Below are positions 25,182 to 34,937 of a stretch of 64,000 nt of DNA, piece after piece (position 1 is the stretch's first letter; the number at the start of each line of letters is the position of its first letter). A program made the position numbers and the translations under genes. The stretch spans positions 2,136,501-2,200,500 of the forward strand of contig NZ_FPHO01000003.1 in the NCBI RefSeq assembly GCF_900117455.1, in the 5' to 3' direction. This DNA is from Hyphomicrobium sp. CS1GBMeth3. GTDB taxonomy: Bacteria; Pseudomonadota; Alphaproteobacteria; Rhizobiales; Hyphomicrobiaceae. The notes below the pieces were generated by a model. It was not told the DNA's origin, made no database searches, and was given only the letters and a program-made list of their open reading frames with translations.

Positions 25182-25832
25182 TTAAACGCGCTGCCGTTCG
25201 GGCGTATTTGTAGGCGCGTCCGGAATGGCGCTGCCGCCCGGCGCGACTTTTACCATCTCGACGGCCGTTGCCGGCCCGCGCGCGACCTGCTCCGATATCG
25301 ACTGGCGCTTGACGCCTGGCTTATGCCGGAGCGTCAGCACGATGGCGCCGATCATCGCCACCAGAAGCACGAGGCCCGCCCCCTGGAAGAAGTAGACGTA
25401 TTTCGTATAGAGAACCTGCCCGAGCGCTTCCGTGTTGGTGACGCCCTGCGGCATCGGCGTAGCGGCGGTGCCAGGCGCCGACGGCGCCACGCCGCGGGCC
25501 AGGAACAGCGCCACCAGCTCGGCGAGCACGACGCCGCCGACCAGGAGGCCGACCGGCGCATTCTTGATGAAGCCTGCGCGCAGCTCGGCGAAATCGACGT
25601 CGAGCATCATGACCACGAACAGGAACAGCACCGCTACCGCGCCGACGTAGACGATGACGAGCAGCATGGCGAGAAATTCGGCGCCGAGCAGAATGAAGAG
25701 ACCTGCCGCGTTGAAGAAGGTGAGGATCAGGAACAGCACGGCGTGAACCGGGTTTTTGGCGACGATCACCATCGCCCCGGCGGCGAGCGCCAGGGTCGCG
25801 AACAGATAGAAGAAAACCGCCGTCAGTGCCAT
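25182..25832 (-). CDS. nuoJ: NADH-quinone oxidoreductase subunit J
   Basis: This 216-residue complex I membrane subunit has five helices. The family's bulge helix VIVYVGAVAVLFLFVVMML is present, and KNPVHAVLFLILTFFNAAGLF precedes it. The C-terminal tail after the last helix is polar. A palindromic repeat separates it from nuoI upstream. Confidence 0.96.
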   Translation of the reverse strand: MALTAVFFYLFATLALAAGAMVIVAKNPVHAVLFLILTFFNAAGLFILLGAEFLAMLLVIVYVGAVAVLFLFVVMMLDVDFAELRAGFIKNAPVGLLVGGVVLAELVALFLARGVAPSAPGTAATPMPQGVTNTEALGQVLYTKYVYFFQGAGLVLLVAMIGAIVLTLRHKPGVKRQSISEQVARGPATAVEMVKVAPGGSAIPDAPTNTPERQRV

Positions 25833-25845
25833 TTCCCCTCCTCAG

Positions 25846-25957
25846 TCCTTCGCCCCGCTTGCGGAGTGAAGGCTAAGGTGAGGGGCAGAAATCGGCGCAC
25901 GGCCTGTCGCTGCCCCTCACCTCGACCCTCTCCCTGTCGAATCCGACGGGAAGAGGA
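25846..25957. repeat. Palindromic intergenic repeat between nuoJ and nuoI
   Basis: AGGTGAGGGGCAG and CTGCCCCTCACCT form perfect 13-base arms around a GC-rich centre. Outside them TTCGCCCCGCTTGCGGAGTGAA and CCCTGTCGAATCCGACGGGA each form their own small hairpin. The whole is therefore a cruciform-type element of three stems, different in sequence from the nuoL-nuoK repeat but alike in design. Confidence 0.75.
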
Positions 25958-25963
25958 AATTCC

Positions 25964-26452
25964 CTACCGGTACGGCGCGTCGGACGCGAGGTTCTTCGCG
26001 ATCTCGCGTTCCCAACGGTCGCCGTTCGAAAGCAGGCGCTCCTTGTTGTAGTAGAGCTCCTCGCGTGTCTCGGTCGCAAATTCGAAGTTCGGGCCTTCCA
26101 CGATGGCATCCACCGGGCATGCCTCCTGGCACAGCCCGCAGTAGATGCACTTCACCATGTCGATGTCATAACGCGTCGTGCGCCGCGTGCCGTCGTTGCG
26201 GCGCGGGCCTGCTTCGATGGTGATGGCCTGCGCCGGACAGATGGCCTCGCAGAGCTTGCAGGCGATGCAGCGCTCCTCGCCGTTCGGATAACGGCGCAGC
26301 GCATGCTCACCGCGAAAGCGTGGCGACAGCGGGCCCTTCTCGAACGGATAGTTCAGCGTCTTCTTGGGCGCGAAGAAATAGCGCATGGTGAGGAAGAACG
26401 CCGAGACGAACTCCGCAAGAAACAGCGATTTCAGACCTTGGGCCACCCGCAT
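25964..26452 (-). CDS. nuoI: NADH-quinone oxidoreductase subunit I
   Basis: This 162-residue ferredoxin-like subunit carries the two [4Fe-4S] clusters N6a and N6b. Their ligands are [12 protein letters not shown] and [12 protein letters not shown]. An N-terminal amphipathic helix ([20 protein letters not shown]) docks to the membrane arm. Length fits alphaproteobacterial NuoI. It sits 9 bases downstream of nuoH. Confidence 0.97.
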   Translation of the reverse strand: MRVAQGLKSLFLAEFVSAFFLTMRYFFAPKKTLNYPFEKGPLSPRFRGEHALRRYPNGEERCIACKLCEAICPAQAITIEAGPRRNDGTRRTTRYDIDMVKCIYCGLCQEACPVDAIVEGPNFEFATETREELYYNKERLLSNGDRWEREIAKNLASDAPYR

Positions 26453-26461
26453 GGCCTGCTC

Positions 26462-27529
26462 CTATGCCGGTTTGAGCATCTGCAGCACGCTGGCAACGGC
26501 AATCACCATCACCAGCGACAGCGGCAGAAACACCTTCCATCCCAGCCGCATGAGCTGGTCGTAGCGATAGCGCGGCACCATGGCCTTGGCCATCGCGAAC
26601 AGGAAGAACATGAACACAACCTTGGCCGCGAACCAGAAGATCCCTGGAACTGCGTTCAACGGCCAGATATCGAGCGGCGGCAGCCAGCCGCCCATGAACA
26701 GGATCGCCGACAGCGCGCACATGGTGACGATGGCCACGTACTCACCGAGCATGAAGAGCAGGTACGGCGTCGACGAATATTCGACCATGAAGCCCGCGAC
26801 GAGCTCGCTCTCGGCTTCGACGAGATCGAACGGCGGCCTGTTCGTCTCGGCGAGCGCCGAGATGAAGAACATGACGAACATGGGGAATAGCGGCACCCAG
26901 TGCCAGTCGAGCGCGGAAGCGGGCAAGCCGGCCCAGGTGCCGAGCCCAGTCGTCTGCGCGGTGACGATGGTGCCGAGATTAAGCGAGCCGACGAGCAGCA
27001 GCACCGTGATGACGACGAAGCCGAGCGAGACTTCGTACGAGATCATCTGCGCCGCCGAGCGCAGGCTGGACATGAACGGATATTTCGAATTCGAGGCCCA
27101 GCCGCCTATGATGATGCCGTAGACGCCGAGCGAGCTGATCGCCAGCAGATAGAGTACGCCGACGTTGAGATCGGCGATGACCCAAGTGCCCCAGCTATTC
27201 TGCGCAATCGGGATCACGGCCCAAGCGGCGAGCGCGCACGTAGCCATCACCAGCGGCGCCAGAAGAAACAAGCCCTTGTCGGAACCTGCCGGAATGATCG
27301 GCTCCTTGAAGACGAACTTCAGAAGATCCGCGAACGACTGCAAGAGCCCGAATGGCCCCACGACGTTGGGGCCGCGGCGCATCTGTACGGCCGCCCACAC
27401 CTTGCGGTCCATGAGCAGGAGGAAGGCGATCGCGATCAGCAGCCCGACGAGCAGAAGCAGCGATAGCCCGACCGTGATGGCCAGCCACAGCCCATACTCC
27501 CAGAGCAACGTAAGGGTCTCGCTCGACAT
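26462..27529 (-). CDS. nuoH: NADH-quinone oxidoreductase subunit H
   Basis: This 355-residue membrane subunit forms the quinone-entry channel with NuoB/NuoD. The family segments [20 protein letters not shown] and [20 protein letters not shown], with its acidic loop, are intact. The C-terminal segment [19 protein letters not shown] is typical. Its partners NuoB and NuoD are not encoded in this window. Confidence 0.97.
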   Translation of the reverse strand: MSSETLTLLWEYGLWLAITVGLSLLLLVGLLIAIAFLLLMDRKVWAAVQMRRGPNVVGPFGLLQSFADLLKFVFKEPIIPAGSDKGLFLLAPLVMATCALAAWAVIPIAQNSWGTWVIADLNVGVLYLLAISSLGVYGIIIGGWASNSKYPFMSSLRSAAQMISYEVSLGFVVITVLLLVGSLNLGTIVTAQTTGLGTWAGLPASALDWHWVPLFPMFVMFFISALAETNRPPFDLVEAESELVAGFMVEYSSTPYLLFMLGEYVAIVTMCALSAILFMGGWLPPLDIWPLNAVPGIFWFAAKVVFMFFLFAMAKAMVPRYRYDQLMRLGWKVFLPLSLVMVIAVASVLQMLKPA

Positions 27530-27544
27530 CGGGGGCGTGGGCTC

Positions 27545-29659
27545 CTATTCGGCCGCGGCCAAGCCGGCCTGTTTGCCGGCGGCCTTCTTGAGCGCGCTCA
27601 TCTCGGCCATGACGGCGGAGGCACGCGCAATCGGGTTCGTCAGGTAGAAGTCTCGGACGGCGCTGCGGAACGGCTCATCCTTGACGGTGCCCTTGCCGCT
27701 GGCCAGCGCGGCGATGACGTCGCCCGGAGCCGGCGTCACCCGATCGAGCGCGGCGAGCGCCGGCGCATGGCTGTACATGGCAGCGCGCAGCACATTGATT
27801 GAATCATACGGCAGCGTGTGCCCGACGAGCGGCGATAGCGCCCGGATGATGGTCCAGTCCTCGCGAGCGTCGCCGGGCGGGAAGGCGGCCCGCGCCGTCA
27901 TCTGTGCGCGGCCCTCGGTATTGACGTAGGTGGCGCTCTTTTCTGCGTACGCCGCAGCCGGGAAGATCACGTCGGCCCGGTGTGCGCCGGCATCACCGTG
28001 GCTGCCCTGGTAGACGACGAACGTCGAGCCGAGCCGGTTCATATCGATATCGTCCGCCCCGAGCAGGAAGAGGAGATCCAGATCGCCCTTTTCGGCCGCC
28101 GCGACGAAGCTCGCAACATCCGTCGAAGCCGGCCTTTCGGGCACGAAGCCGAGGTCGAGGCCCGCGACGCGCGAAGCCGCCGTATGCAGCACGTTGAAGG
28201 CGCGCCAGTCGGCATCCTTGCCGGCCGTCGCGGCGCTTGCGATGCGCGCCGCAGCCGTCAGCACGGCGCGTCCGTCAGCCCGCGCGATCGCGCCCGCGCC
28301 GACGATGATCAGTGGCGCCTTGGACTCGTTGAGCACCTTGGCGAACGAATGCGTGCCGTCCGCGACCTCGGCGAGCGTCTGGCCGCCGGCACCGAGATAC
28401 TCGTAAGGATAGGCAAGATTGGCCGGCTCGCCGATGAGACCGACCGCGAGCCCACCCTGGCGCCAGCGCTTGCGGATGCGCGCGTTGAGCACCGCCGCCT
28501 CGAGCCGCGGGTTGGTGCCGATCAGAAGGATCGCGCCGGCGCGCTCGATACTCTCGATGGTCGTGTTGAACACATAGCTCGCGCGGCCGAGCGCCGGATC
28601 GAGCTTCGCTCCATCCTCGCGGCAGTCGACATTGGTCGAGCCGAGCTTGTGGAACAGATCCTTGAGCGCATACATCTCTTCGGCGCCCGCGAGCGGCCCG
28701 GCGATGGCAGCGATCCGCTCCGGGAGGGCGGCCTTGAGCTTCTCTGCGACTACATCGAGCGCTTCCGGCCACGTCGCCGGCTCGAGCCGCCCGTTCTTGC
28801 GAATATACGGCTGGTCGAGCCGCTGAGTTCTGAGGCCGTCGGCCACGTGACGCGTCTTATCCGAAATCCACTCCTCGTTCACGGCGTCGTTGTTGCGCGG
28901 CAGGATGCGCATGACCTCACGGCCGCGCGTGTCGATGCGGATCGCCGAGCCGACCGCGTCCATGACGTCGATGCTCTCGGTCTTGCGCATTTCCCACGGC
29001 CGCGCGTTGTGCGCCCATGGCCGGTGCGTCAGCGCCCCCACGGGGCAGAGATCGTTCACGTTGGCGCTCATCTCGGAGAGAATGCCGCGCTCGAGATACG
29101 TGGTGATCTCCATGTCCTCGCCGCGTCCGATGGCGCCGAGTTCCTCGACACCCGCGACTTCCGTCATGAAGCGTACGCAGCGGGTGCAATGGATGCACCT
29201 GTTCATGGAGGTCTTGATCAGCGGTCCGAGATACTTCTCCTCGACGGCGCGCTTGTTCTCGACGAAGCGCGAGCCGCCCGAGCCGTAAGCGATGGCCTGG
29301 TCCTGCAGATCGCACTCGCCGCCCTGGTCGCAGATGGGACAATCGAGCGGATGGTTGATCAGCAGGAACTCCATCACGCCTTCGCGCGCCTTCTTCACGG
29401 TGGCGCTCTGCGTGGAGATGACCTTGGGCGAGTTGTCCTTGTTCGGCGGCAGGTCGTTGACGCCCATGGCGCACGACGCGATCGGCTTCGGGCTGCCCTG
29501 CACCTCGACGAGACACATGCGGCAGTTGCCGGCGATCGACAGGCGCTCATGATAGCAGAAGCGCGGGATCTCGGCGCCGGCTTGCTCGCACGCCTGAAGA
29601 AGCGTGATTCCGTCCTCGACCTCGATCAGTTGGCCGTCGATGATGAGCTGTTTCGGCAT
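27545..29659 (-). CDS. nuoG: NADH-quinone oxidoreductase subunit G
   Basis: This 704-residue peripheral subunit carries the iron-sulfur wire. The N-terminal [2Fe-2S] N1b ligands are in CYHERLSIAGNCRMCLVEV, the His-Cys N5 site in HPLDCPICDQGGECDLQDQ and N4 in CIHCTRCVRF. A molybdopterin-oxidoreductase-like domain follows from about residue 220, without a molybdenum site, as in other NuoG. The extra N7 cluster of E. coli NuoG is not evident. It starts 9 bases after nuoF. Confidence 0.97.
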   Translation of the reverse strand: MPKQLIIDGQLIEVEDGITLLQACEQAGAEIPRFCYHERLSIAGNCRMCLVEVQGSPKPIASCAMGVNDLPPNKDNSPKVISTQSATVKKAREGVMEFLLINHPLDCPICDQGGECDLQDQAIAYGSGGSRFVENKRAVEEKYLGPLIKTSMNRCIHCTRCVRFMTEVAGVEELGAIGRGEDMEITTYLERGILSEMSANVNDLCPVGALTHRPWAHNARPWEMRKTESIDVMDAVGSAIRIDTRGREVMRILPRNNDAVNEEWISDKTRHVADGLRTQRLDQPYIRKNGRLEPATWPEALDVVAEKLKAALPERIAAIAGPLAGAEEMYALKDLFHKLGSTNVDCREDGAKLDPALGRASYVFNTTIESIERAGAILLIGTNPRLEAAVLNARIRKRWRQGGLAVGLIGEPANLAYPYEYLGAGGQTLAEVADGTHSFAKVLNESKAPLIIVGAGAIARADGRAVLTAAARIASAATAGKDADWRAFNVLHTAASRVAGLDLGFVPERPASTDVASFVAAAEKGDLDLLFLLGADDIDMNRLGSTFVVYQGSHGDAGAHRADVIFPAAAYAEKSATYVNTEGRAQMTARAAFPPGDAREDWTIIRALSPLVGHTLPYDSINVLRAAMYSHAPALAALDRVTPAPGDVIAALASGKGTVKDEPFRSAVRDFYLTNPIARASAVMAEMSALKKAAGKQAGLAAAE

Positions 29660-29668
29660 GGTTCGAGC

Positions 29669-30955
29669 TTACTCCGCCGCCTGTCTGTGCGCCGCGTGAT
29701 AGGCGTCGATGCGCGCCTCGATCTCCGGACGGAAATGACGGATCAGCCCCTGCACAGGCCACGCAGCCGCGTCGCCGAGCGCACAGATCGTGTGACCCTC
29801 GATCTGCTTCGAGACATCGAACAGCTTGTCGATCTCGCTCTTTTCCGCTTCGCCGCGCGACATGCGCTCGAGCACGCGCCACATCCAGCCCGTGCCCTCG
29901 CGGCAGGGCGTGCACTGTCCGCAGCTCTCGTGCTTGTAGAAATAGGCAATGCGCGTGATCGCCTTGACCACGTCCGCCGACTTGTCGAGTACGATGACCG
30001 CTGCCGTGCCGAGACCCGACTTGAGTTTCGTCAGGCTGTCGAAATCCATCGCCAGGTCTTGGCAGAGATGCGCCGGGATCAGCGGCATCGATGATCCTCC
30101 CGGAATGACCGCGAGCAGGTTGTCCCAGCCGCCGCGCACGCCGCCGCAATGCTCATCGATGAGCTGGCGCAGCGGAATGCCCATCTCCTCCTCGACGACG
30201 CAGGGCCGGTTTACGTGGCCCGAGATCTGGAACAGCTTAGTGCCCGTGTTGTTCGGCAGCCCGAGCGCCGCGAACCAATGCCCGCCGCGGCGCAGGATGT
30301 CCGGCACCACGGCGATGCTCTCGACGTTGTTGATCGTCGTCGGCGCACCGTAGAGGCCGACATTGGCCGGAAACGGCGGCTTGAGCCGCGGCTGGCCCTT
30401 GCGCCCCTCAAGGCTCTCGAGCAGCGCCGTCTCCTCGCCGCAGATATAGGCGCCCGCGCCGTGCGCGATATAGAGGTCGAAATCCCAGTCGTGGACGTTG
30501 TTCTTGCCGATGAGCTTGGCGTCATAGGCTTCATCGATCGCGCGCTGCAGCCGCTCCCGCTCGCGGATGAACTCGCCGCGGATGTAGATGTAGCTCGTAT
30601 GCGCGCGCATCGCGAAAGAGGCGAGCAGCGCGCCCTCGATCAACAGATGCGGATCGTTGCGCATGATCTCGCGGTCCTTACAGGACCCCGGCTCGCTCTC
30701 GTCCGCGTTGATCACGAGGTACGAGGGGCGCGCATCCGCCTTCGGCATGAAGCTCCACTTGAGCCCCGTTGGGAATCCCGCGCCGCCACGCCCGCGAAGA
30801 CCCGAGGTCTTCACCTCGGAGATGATCCAGTCGTGCCCCTTTTCGATGAAGAACTTGGTACCGTCCCAGGCGCCGCGCGCCATTGCACCCTTGAGCCCCG
30901 AGTCGTGGAACCCGTAGATGTTACGGAAGATGCGGTCCTTGTCCTCGAGCAGCAT
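29669..30955 (-). CDS. nuoF: NADH-quinone oxidoreductase subunit F
   Basis: This 428-residue subunit binds NADH, FMN and the [4Fe-4S] cluster N3. The nucleotide loop is [19 protein letters not shown], the FMN region [17 protein letters not shown], and the cluster ligands [12 protein letters not shown] plus a distal Cys in [11 protein letters not shown]. Length is standard. It begins 9 bases after nuoE. Confidence 0.97.
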   Translation of the reverse strand: MLLEDKDRIFRNIYGFHDSGLKGAMARGAWDGTKFFIEKGHDWIISEVKTSGLRGRGGAGFPTGLKWSFMPKADARPSYLVINADESEPGSCKDREIMRNDPHLLIEGALLASFAMRAHTSYIYIRGEFIRERERLQRAIDEAYDAKLIGKNNVHDWDFDLYIAHGAGAYICGEETALLESLEGRKGQPRLKPPFPANVGLYGAPTTINNVESIAVVPDILRRGGHWFAALGLPNNTGTKLFQISGHVNRPCVVEEEMGIPLRQLIDEHCGGVRGGWDNLLAVIPGGSSMPLIPAHLCQDLAMDFDSLTKLKSGLGTAAVIVLDKSADVVKAITRIAYFYKHESCGQCTPCREGTGWMWRVLERMSRGEAEKSEIDKLFDVSKQIEGHTICALGDAAAWPVQGLIRHFRPEIEARIDAYHAAHRQAAE

Positions 30956-30964
30956 AATAAAGGC

Positions 30965-31663
30965 TCACCCTTTGGGTTTCTCGTCGTGAGGCGTACCACC
31001 GCCCTCGGCAAGTTCGGGAAAGCGCGCCCGCCAGGCGCCGATCGTCGATCCATCGTAGAGCGTGGGATCGGTCAGGGCCGTCGGCGGGCCCTCCGGCGCC
31101 GAGGTCTTGCGGCCGATCTGCGAACCGGACTTCGGAGTGTTGCCGCGCTCGAAGGCGGCCAGGATCTTGTCGAGCGCTTCGGGCGTCAGATCCTCATAGG
31201 TATCCTTCCAGATCTGGACCACCGGCGCATTGGCACAACAGCCGAGGCATTCGACCTCTTCCCACGAGAAGGCTCCGTCCTCGGACAACTCGTGCGGGTG
31301 CTCGGCGATGCGCCGCTTGCAGACGTCGATCAGACCTTCCGCGCCCCGCAGCATGCACGGCGTCGTGCCGCACACCTGCACGTGAGCTGTTTTGCCGACC
31401 GGCGAGAGCTGGAACATCGTGTAGAACGTCGCCACCTCGTACGCCCGTATATAGGCGACGCCGAGCATGTCTGCCACGTAGCGGAGCGCCGGCTCCGGCA
31501 GCCATCCGCCCGATTGCTCTTGCGCGCGCCAGAGCAACGGGATGATGGCGGAAGCCTCTTTGCCTTGCGGATATTTGGCGATTGTCTCTCGCGCCCAAGC
31601 AAGGTTCTCGGGCGTGAAGGCGAAGTCGCGCGGCTGGTCGGGACTGAGGCGGCGGACGGCCAT
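30965..31663 (-). CDS. nuoE: NADH-quinone oxidoreductase subunit E
   Basis: This 232-residue subunit carries the [2Fe-2S] cluster N1a, with ligands in VCGTTPCMLRG and ECLGCCANAP. The thioredoxin-like core (about 1-165) is followed by a polar, Pro/Gly-rich C-terminal extension of about 65 residues, as in many alphaproteobacteria but absent in E. coli. It is the first nuo gene in this window; nuoA-D do not precede it, so its own promoter should lie in 31664-31935. Confidence 0.96.
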   Translation of the reverse strand: MAVRRLSPDQPRDFAFTPENLAWARETIAKYPQGKEASAIIPLLWRAQEQSGGWLPEPALRYVADMLGVAYIRAYEVATFYTMFQLSPVGKTAHVQVCGTTPCMLRGAEGLIDVCKRRIAEHPHELSEDGAFSWEEVECLGCCANAPVVQIWKDTYEDLTPEALDKILAAFERGNTPKSGSQIGRKTSAPEGPPTALTDPTLYDGSTIGAWRARFPELAEGGGTPHDEKPKG

Positions 31664-31935
31664 ACTGGCTCCCCAAAGCGGAACACCCGCGGGGTTCGGA
31701 GCAGCACGCAGAAGATCCGGGCCGCTAAGCCCTGATCGTCCGCGACCTCTCCATGTACTCCCCCGCTTGAGTCATGTCGTTCAACTACGTCTATTGCAGC
31801 GCGAAAGCAAGTATACAAGGTGCCAAGCATCATCACACGTGAACGAACGTCAATTCGCGAACGCGCAACGACGAGCGTGCGCAGAAAAGTCGATTCCACG
31901 CGTCAGGCTTGAATGATGCGAACGGGCGTGTGCGC
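31664..31935. other. Upstream region of nuoE, no gene recognised
   Basis: The interval between nuoE and the convergently unrelated membrane gene contains no convincing frame. On the minus strand TATACT lies roughly 150 bases upstream of nuoE, but without a matching -35. Since nuoA-D are missing, this must hold the promoter of the ten-gene nuoE-N transcript or lie on a longer transcript from the gene ending at 31936. Confidence 0.4.
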
Positions 31936-32280
31936 TCACGCACCAGGCTGTGCAAGCCAGCCCAGGATCAGAAGCACGGTGGCGATCGGCGCAAGGAACA
32001 GCGAGACCTGCGATCCGACGCGCAAGAAGCCGGTCCAGAAGATCGCGAGCAGGATGCCGAACAGCAAAATGACGCCGCCGCCGGCTTCCGCGCCGCGTAT
32101 CGCGGCAAAGAGGATGGCGACGAAGGCGGAAATCGCTCCGATCAGCGCGGGTAGAACGGGAAAATCGATCTGCAGCGCCCCCATGGGCCAGGACTGGCGT
32201 AGCGCGAACATCCGGTAGGTGGCGAGCGAGAGGCCCCAGCCCAAGGCCGCGACCGCAAGCAGGAACAGGTTGTCGATCAT
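31936..32280 (-). CDS. Small polytopic membrane protein of unknown function
   Basis: This 114-residue, very hydrophobic protein has about four transmembrane helices: LFLLAVAALGWGLSLATY, LPALIGAISAFVAILFAA, GGGVILLFGILLAIFW and VSLFLAPIATVLLILGW. The start at 32280 gives MIDNLFLL and is preferred over an upstream in-frame ATG. It lies between the nuo block and the SRP RNA. No family recognised. Its orientation would allow readthrough into nuoE. Confidence 0.6.
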   Translation of the reverse strand: MIDNLFLLAVAALGWGLSLATYRMFALRQSWPMGALQIDFPVLPALIGAISAFVAILFAAIRGAEAGGGVILLFGILLAIFWTGFLRVGSQVSLFLAPIATVLLILGWLAQPGA

Positions 32281-32371
32281 GGTGGCTCTCCCTAGGTGAA
32301 GGGATTGTGCCAGCAATTCTGCGCCTTCACCAGCATCTGTGGAGGCGCGGCAGGGTGCGTCCGCACAAGCC

Positions 32372-32400
32372 TTGCTTCACCCTCGGCGAGGCGCCATATT
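32372..32400 (+). promoter_or_regulatory. Promoter of the SRP RNA gene
   Basis: TTGCTT (32372-32377) and CATATT (32395-32400) are separated by 17 bases. The start predicted 7 bases after the -10 is 32407, exactly where the SRP RNA stem begins. A sigma-70-type promoter with this agreement of independent evidence is well supported. Confidence 0.8.
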
Positions 32401-32406
32401 CGCCCC

Positions 32407-32498
32407 GGAGGCTGGCGGCGGACGAGTACGTCGCCAACCGGGTCAGGTCCGGAAGGAAGCAGCCCTAACGACAGGTGCACGGGTCGTTCGTCAGCCTC
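32407..32498 (+). ncRNA. ffs: Signal recognition particle RNA (4.5S, small bacterial type)
   Basis: The conserved Ffh-binding core GGTCAGGTCCGGAAGGAAGC lies at 32441-32460, followed by AGCCCTAACGA. The ends pair as GAGGCTGGCG (from 32409) with CGTCAGCCTC (to 32498), giving the long hairpin of the small alphaproteobacterial SRP RNA, and TTTATT follows. The promoter at 32372-32400 predicts the same 5' end. Placement just upstream of dnaX is the usual order in this class. Confidence 0.95.
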
Positions 32499-32671
32499 TT
32501 TATTCTCGCTCACGCCCGCGCAGCGGGCTCCGCGGGGGCGGCGCGGTCCATGCCGGGGCATGGCTTCGCCATGACCGCCGGGTCGCATCCGAACGCTCGG
32601 CTCGGCCAAGGCGCTCCCGGCCTCCGGGCCGAAGTGGTGCCACCCATCGTTGAGCAGTTCGGGCGGGGCGG

Positions 32672-34510
32672 ATGGCCAAGAAGAAATCAGAGAGCGATGT
32701 GTCGGTAACGGCGGGCGGTGGTGCGGGCGATGCGCCGGCCAAGCCCTATGTCGTGCTGGCGCGCAAGTATCGTCCGCAGACGTTCGACGACCTGATCGGT
32801 CAGGAAACCATGGTGCAGACGCTGCGCAACGCGTTCGCGTCGGGGCGCATCGCACACGGCTTCATGCTCACCGGCGTGCGCGGCGTCGGCAAGACGACGA
32901 CCGCGCGCATCCTGGCCCGCGCCTTGAACTACGAGACCGACACCATCAATCAGCCCACGATCGACATGCCGGCGCCGGGGCGCCATTGCATCGAGATCAT
33001 GGAGAGCCGCCATCCTGACGTGATCGAGATGGACGCCGCCTCGAATACCGGCGTTGACAATATCCGCGAGATCATCGAGAGCGCCCGCTACCGCCCGCTG
33101 TCGGCGCGCACCAAGGTATTCATCATCGACGAGGTCCACATGCTGTCGAAGGGCGCGTTCAACGCGCTCCTGAAGACGCTTGAGGAGCCGCCGGGCCACG
33201 TGAAGTTCATCTTTGCGACCACCGAGGTCCGCAAGGTGCCGGTGACGGTGCTGTCGCGCTGCCAGCGCTTCGATCTGCGCCGCGTCGACGTTCCGCGCTT
33301 GGCCGAGCACCTGAAGTCGATCGTCGCGAACGAAGGAGCTTCCGCCGACGACGATGCGCTGGTGCTGATCGCACGCGCCGCCGAGGGTTCGGTGCGCGAC
33401 GCGCTCTCCATTCTCGACCAGGCGATCTCGACGTCATTCGGCGGAGCGGGCGGCGGCACGGTCACGGCAGCGTCCGTGCGCGCCCTGCTGGGCCTCGCGG
33501 ATCGCGGCCGCATCTTCGACCTGTTGGAGCTGCTGGTGACGGGCGAGATCGCCAAGGCGCTCGCCGCGCTGGATGCCCTGCACCACGATGGAGCCGATGC
33601 GACGCAGATCCTTGCCGATCTGGCCGAGGCCGTGCACGTCACAGCGCGCGTCAAAGCCGTTGGCCCGGATGCCGCCGGCGAGGGCCTGGCGCTCGACGAG
33701 AAACGCCGCGCAAGCGCGCTGGGCGATCGCCTGTCGATGCCGTTGCTGGCTCGCCTCTGGCAGATGCTGCTGAAGGGCCTCGAGGAAGCCGGCAAGGCGC
33801 CAAATCCGCTCGCCGCCGCCGAGATGGTGCTGATCCGCATCGCTCACACCGCCGATTTGCCGCCGCCGGACGAGGTCATTCGCATGCTCGGCGGCGCCCC
33901 GGCCACGCGGCGCGACGGGGTACCGGCACAAAGAGCGCCGGAACGCACCGGCGCGGACGTAACGGCCGAAGCGACAGCCTCCGACAATGAAGCGCCTGCG
34001 CGTTTCCAATCCGAGAACCCCGCTGATTTCGACTTCACGGCCGACCCTTCGGACGACGAGGCCGCGGACGAGGACGACGTACGCCCCGCAGCCGCCGCCG
34101 GCGTCTCGTTGCGCCCCCTGACGACCTTCGCCGAGGTCGTGGCGCTGGTGGGCGACCGGCGCGATGCGAAGCTCAAAATCGCGCTTGAGGAGCAGGTGAG
34201 CCTCGTGCGCTACGACGGTGCGGCCGGCGCCATCGACCTATTTTTGCTGCCGGGCGCCGCTCCGGATCTCGCCAACGATTTGCGCGAGAAGCTCAACAAA
34301 TGGACCGGGCGCCGCTGGATCGTGGCGCTCTCCAAAACGCCGGGTGAGCGCCCTATCGGCGAAGTGCGCCGCGAGCGCGCCGCCCAGGAGATCGCCGCTT
34401 TGAAGCGACATCCGGCCGTCGCGGCGGTGCTCGAAGCCTTCCCGGATGCCGAGGTCACGCCCGTGCCGCTGAAGCCGCGCGAGCGCGACGACGATTCCGC
34501 CACCGGCTGA
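32672..34510 (+). CDS. dnaX: DNA polymerase III subunit tau/gamma
   Basis: This 612-residue clamp-loader ATPase has the AAA+ motifs: GVRGVGKTTTARIL (Walker A), VFIIDEVHMLSKGAFNALLK (Walker B) and TTEVRKVPVTVLSRCQRFDL with the SRC arginine finger. The zinc module that carries four Cys in E. coli is reduced; only one Cys remains in APGRHCIEIMESRH. Residues from about 400 on form the tau-type acidic linker and C-terminal polymerase-binding domain. I saw no obvious slippery site for a gamma product. It is followed, after three small genes' worth of sequence, by ybaB. Confidence 0.96.
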   Translation: MAKKKSESDVSVTAGGGAGDAPAKPYVVLARKYRPQTFDDLIGQETMVQTLRNAFASGRIAHGFMLTGVRGVGKTTTARILARALNYETDTINQPTIDMPAPGRHCIEIMESRHPDVIEMDAASNTGVDNIREIIESARYRPLSARTKVFIIDEVHMLSKGAFNALLKTLEEPPGHVKFIFATTEVRKVPVTVLSRCQRFDLRRVDVPRLAEHLKSIVANEGASADDDALVLIARAAEGSVRDALSILDQAISTSFGGAGGGTVTAASVRALLGLADRGRIFDLLELLVTGEIAKALAALDALHHDGADATQILADLAEAVHVTARVKAVGPDAAGEGLALDEKRRASALGDRLSMPLLARLWQMLLKGLEEAGKAPNPLAAAEMVLIRIAHTADLPPPDEVIRMLGGAPATRRDGVPAQRAPERTGADVTAEATASDNEAPARFQSENPADFDFTADPSDDEAADEDDVRPAAAAGVSLRPLTTFAEVVALVGDRRDAKLKIALEEQVSLVRYDGAAGAIDLFLLPGAAPDLANDLREKLNKWTGRRWIVALSKTPGERPIGEVRRERAAQEIAALKRHPAVAAVLEAFPDAEVTPVPLKPRERDDDSATG

Positions 34511-34657
34511 TCCCCATAATCTCTCCCCCTCGGGAACTCCTCCCGATTTTCGGCGCTGAGGCTTGCAGCATCTCCCGGGGCAATGAAAGCAATGTTATAG
34601 CGTTTTTTAGATCCAGCCGAGTCGCGCCGGCCAGGGTCGCTCACAGGGAGAAAACGC

Positions 34658-34903
34658 ATGCGTTGTTTGACACTTACCGCCGCCCTCGTGTTCGCGGCAG
34701 GCTCTGCCTTCGCCGCTTCTGAAGGCAAGTTCTCGCAAGCCACCGTCAACGGCATCACCAAATCGCTCGCGGCGGACGGGTGCAAGCTGGGCGAGATCCA
34801 TTCCGGCAGTGGCTTCTATACGATCGCGGGCGCCGATTGCGCCGACGGCAAATACGACGTCACCGTCGATACCGACTTCAAGATCACCGACAAGAAGAAG
34901 TAG
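34658..34903 (+). CDS. Small exported protein of unknown function
   Basis: This 81-residue protein has a typical signal peptide (LTLTAALVFAAGSAFA, cleavage before ASEGKF). The mature 60 residues hold two Cys (GCKLGEI and GADCADG) that could pair, and a GFYTI..YDVTVDTDFKI strand pattern somewhat like PepSY-type periplasmic domains. GGGAGAAAA lies upstream of the ATG. A terminator follows. No family confirmed. Confidence 0.75.
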   Translation: MRCLTLTAALVFAAGSAFAASEGKFSQATVNGITKSLAADGCKLGEIHSGSGFYTIAGADCADGKYDVTVDTDFKITDKKK

Positions 34904-34937
34904 ACGCGCGCGCCTTCTCCCACATTAGGACGCGCTT

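Noticed and set aside
27980..30094. 704-codon plus-strand open frame opposite nuoG
   Set aside because: nuoG on the other strand has all cofactor motifs; the antisense frame has no recognisable domain.
30149..31735. Long plus-strand open frame opposite nuoF and nuoE
   Set aside because: Antisense shadow of two conserved complex I genes.
32499..32671. Additional small RNA or gene between ffs and dnaX
   Set aside because: Only frames without ribosome sites are seen; the region is probably the dnaX leader.
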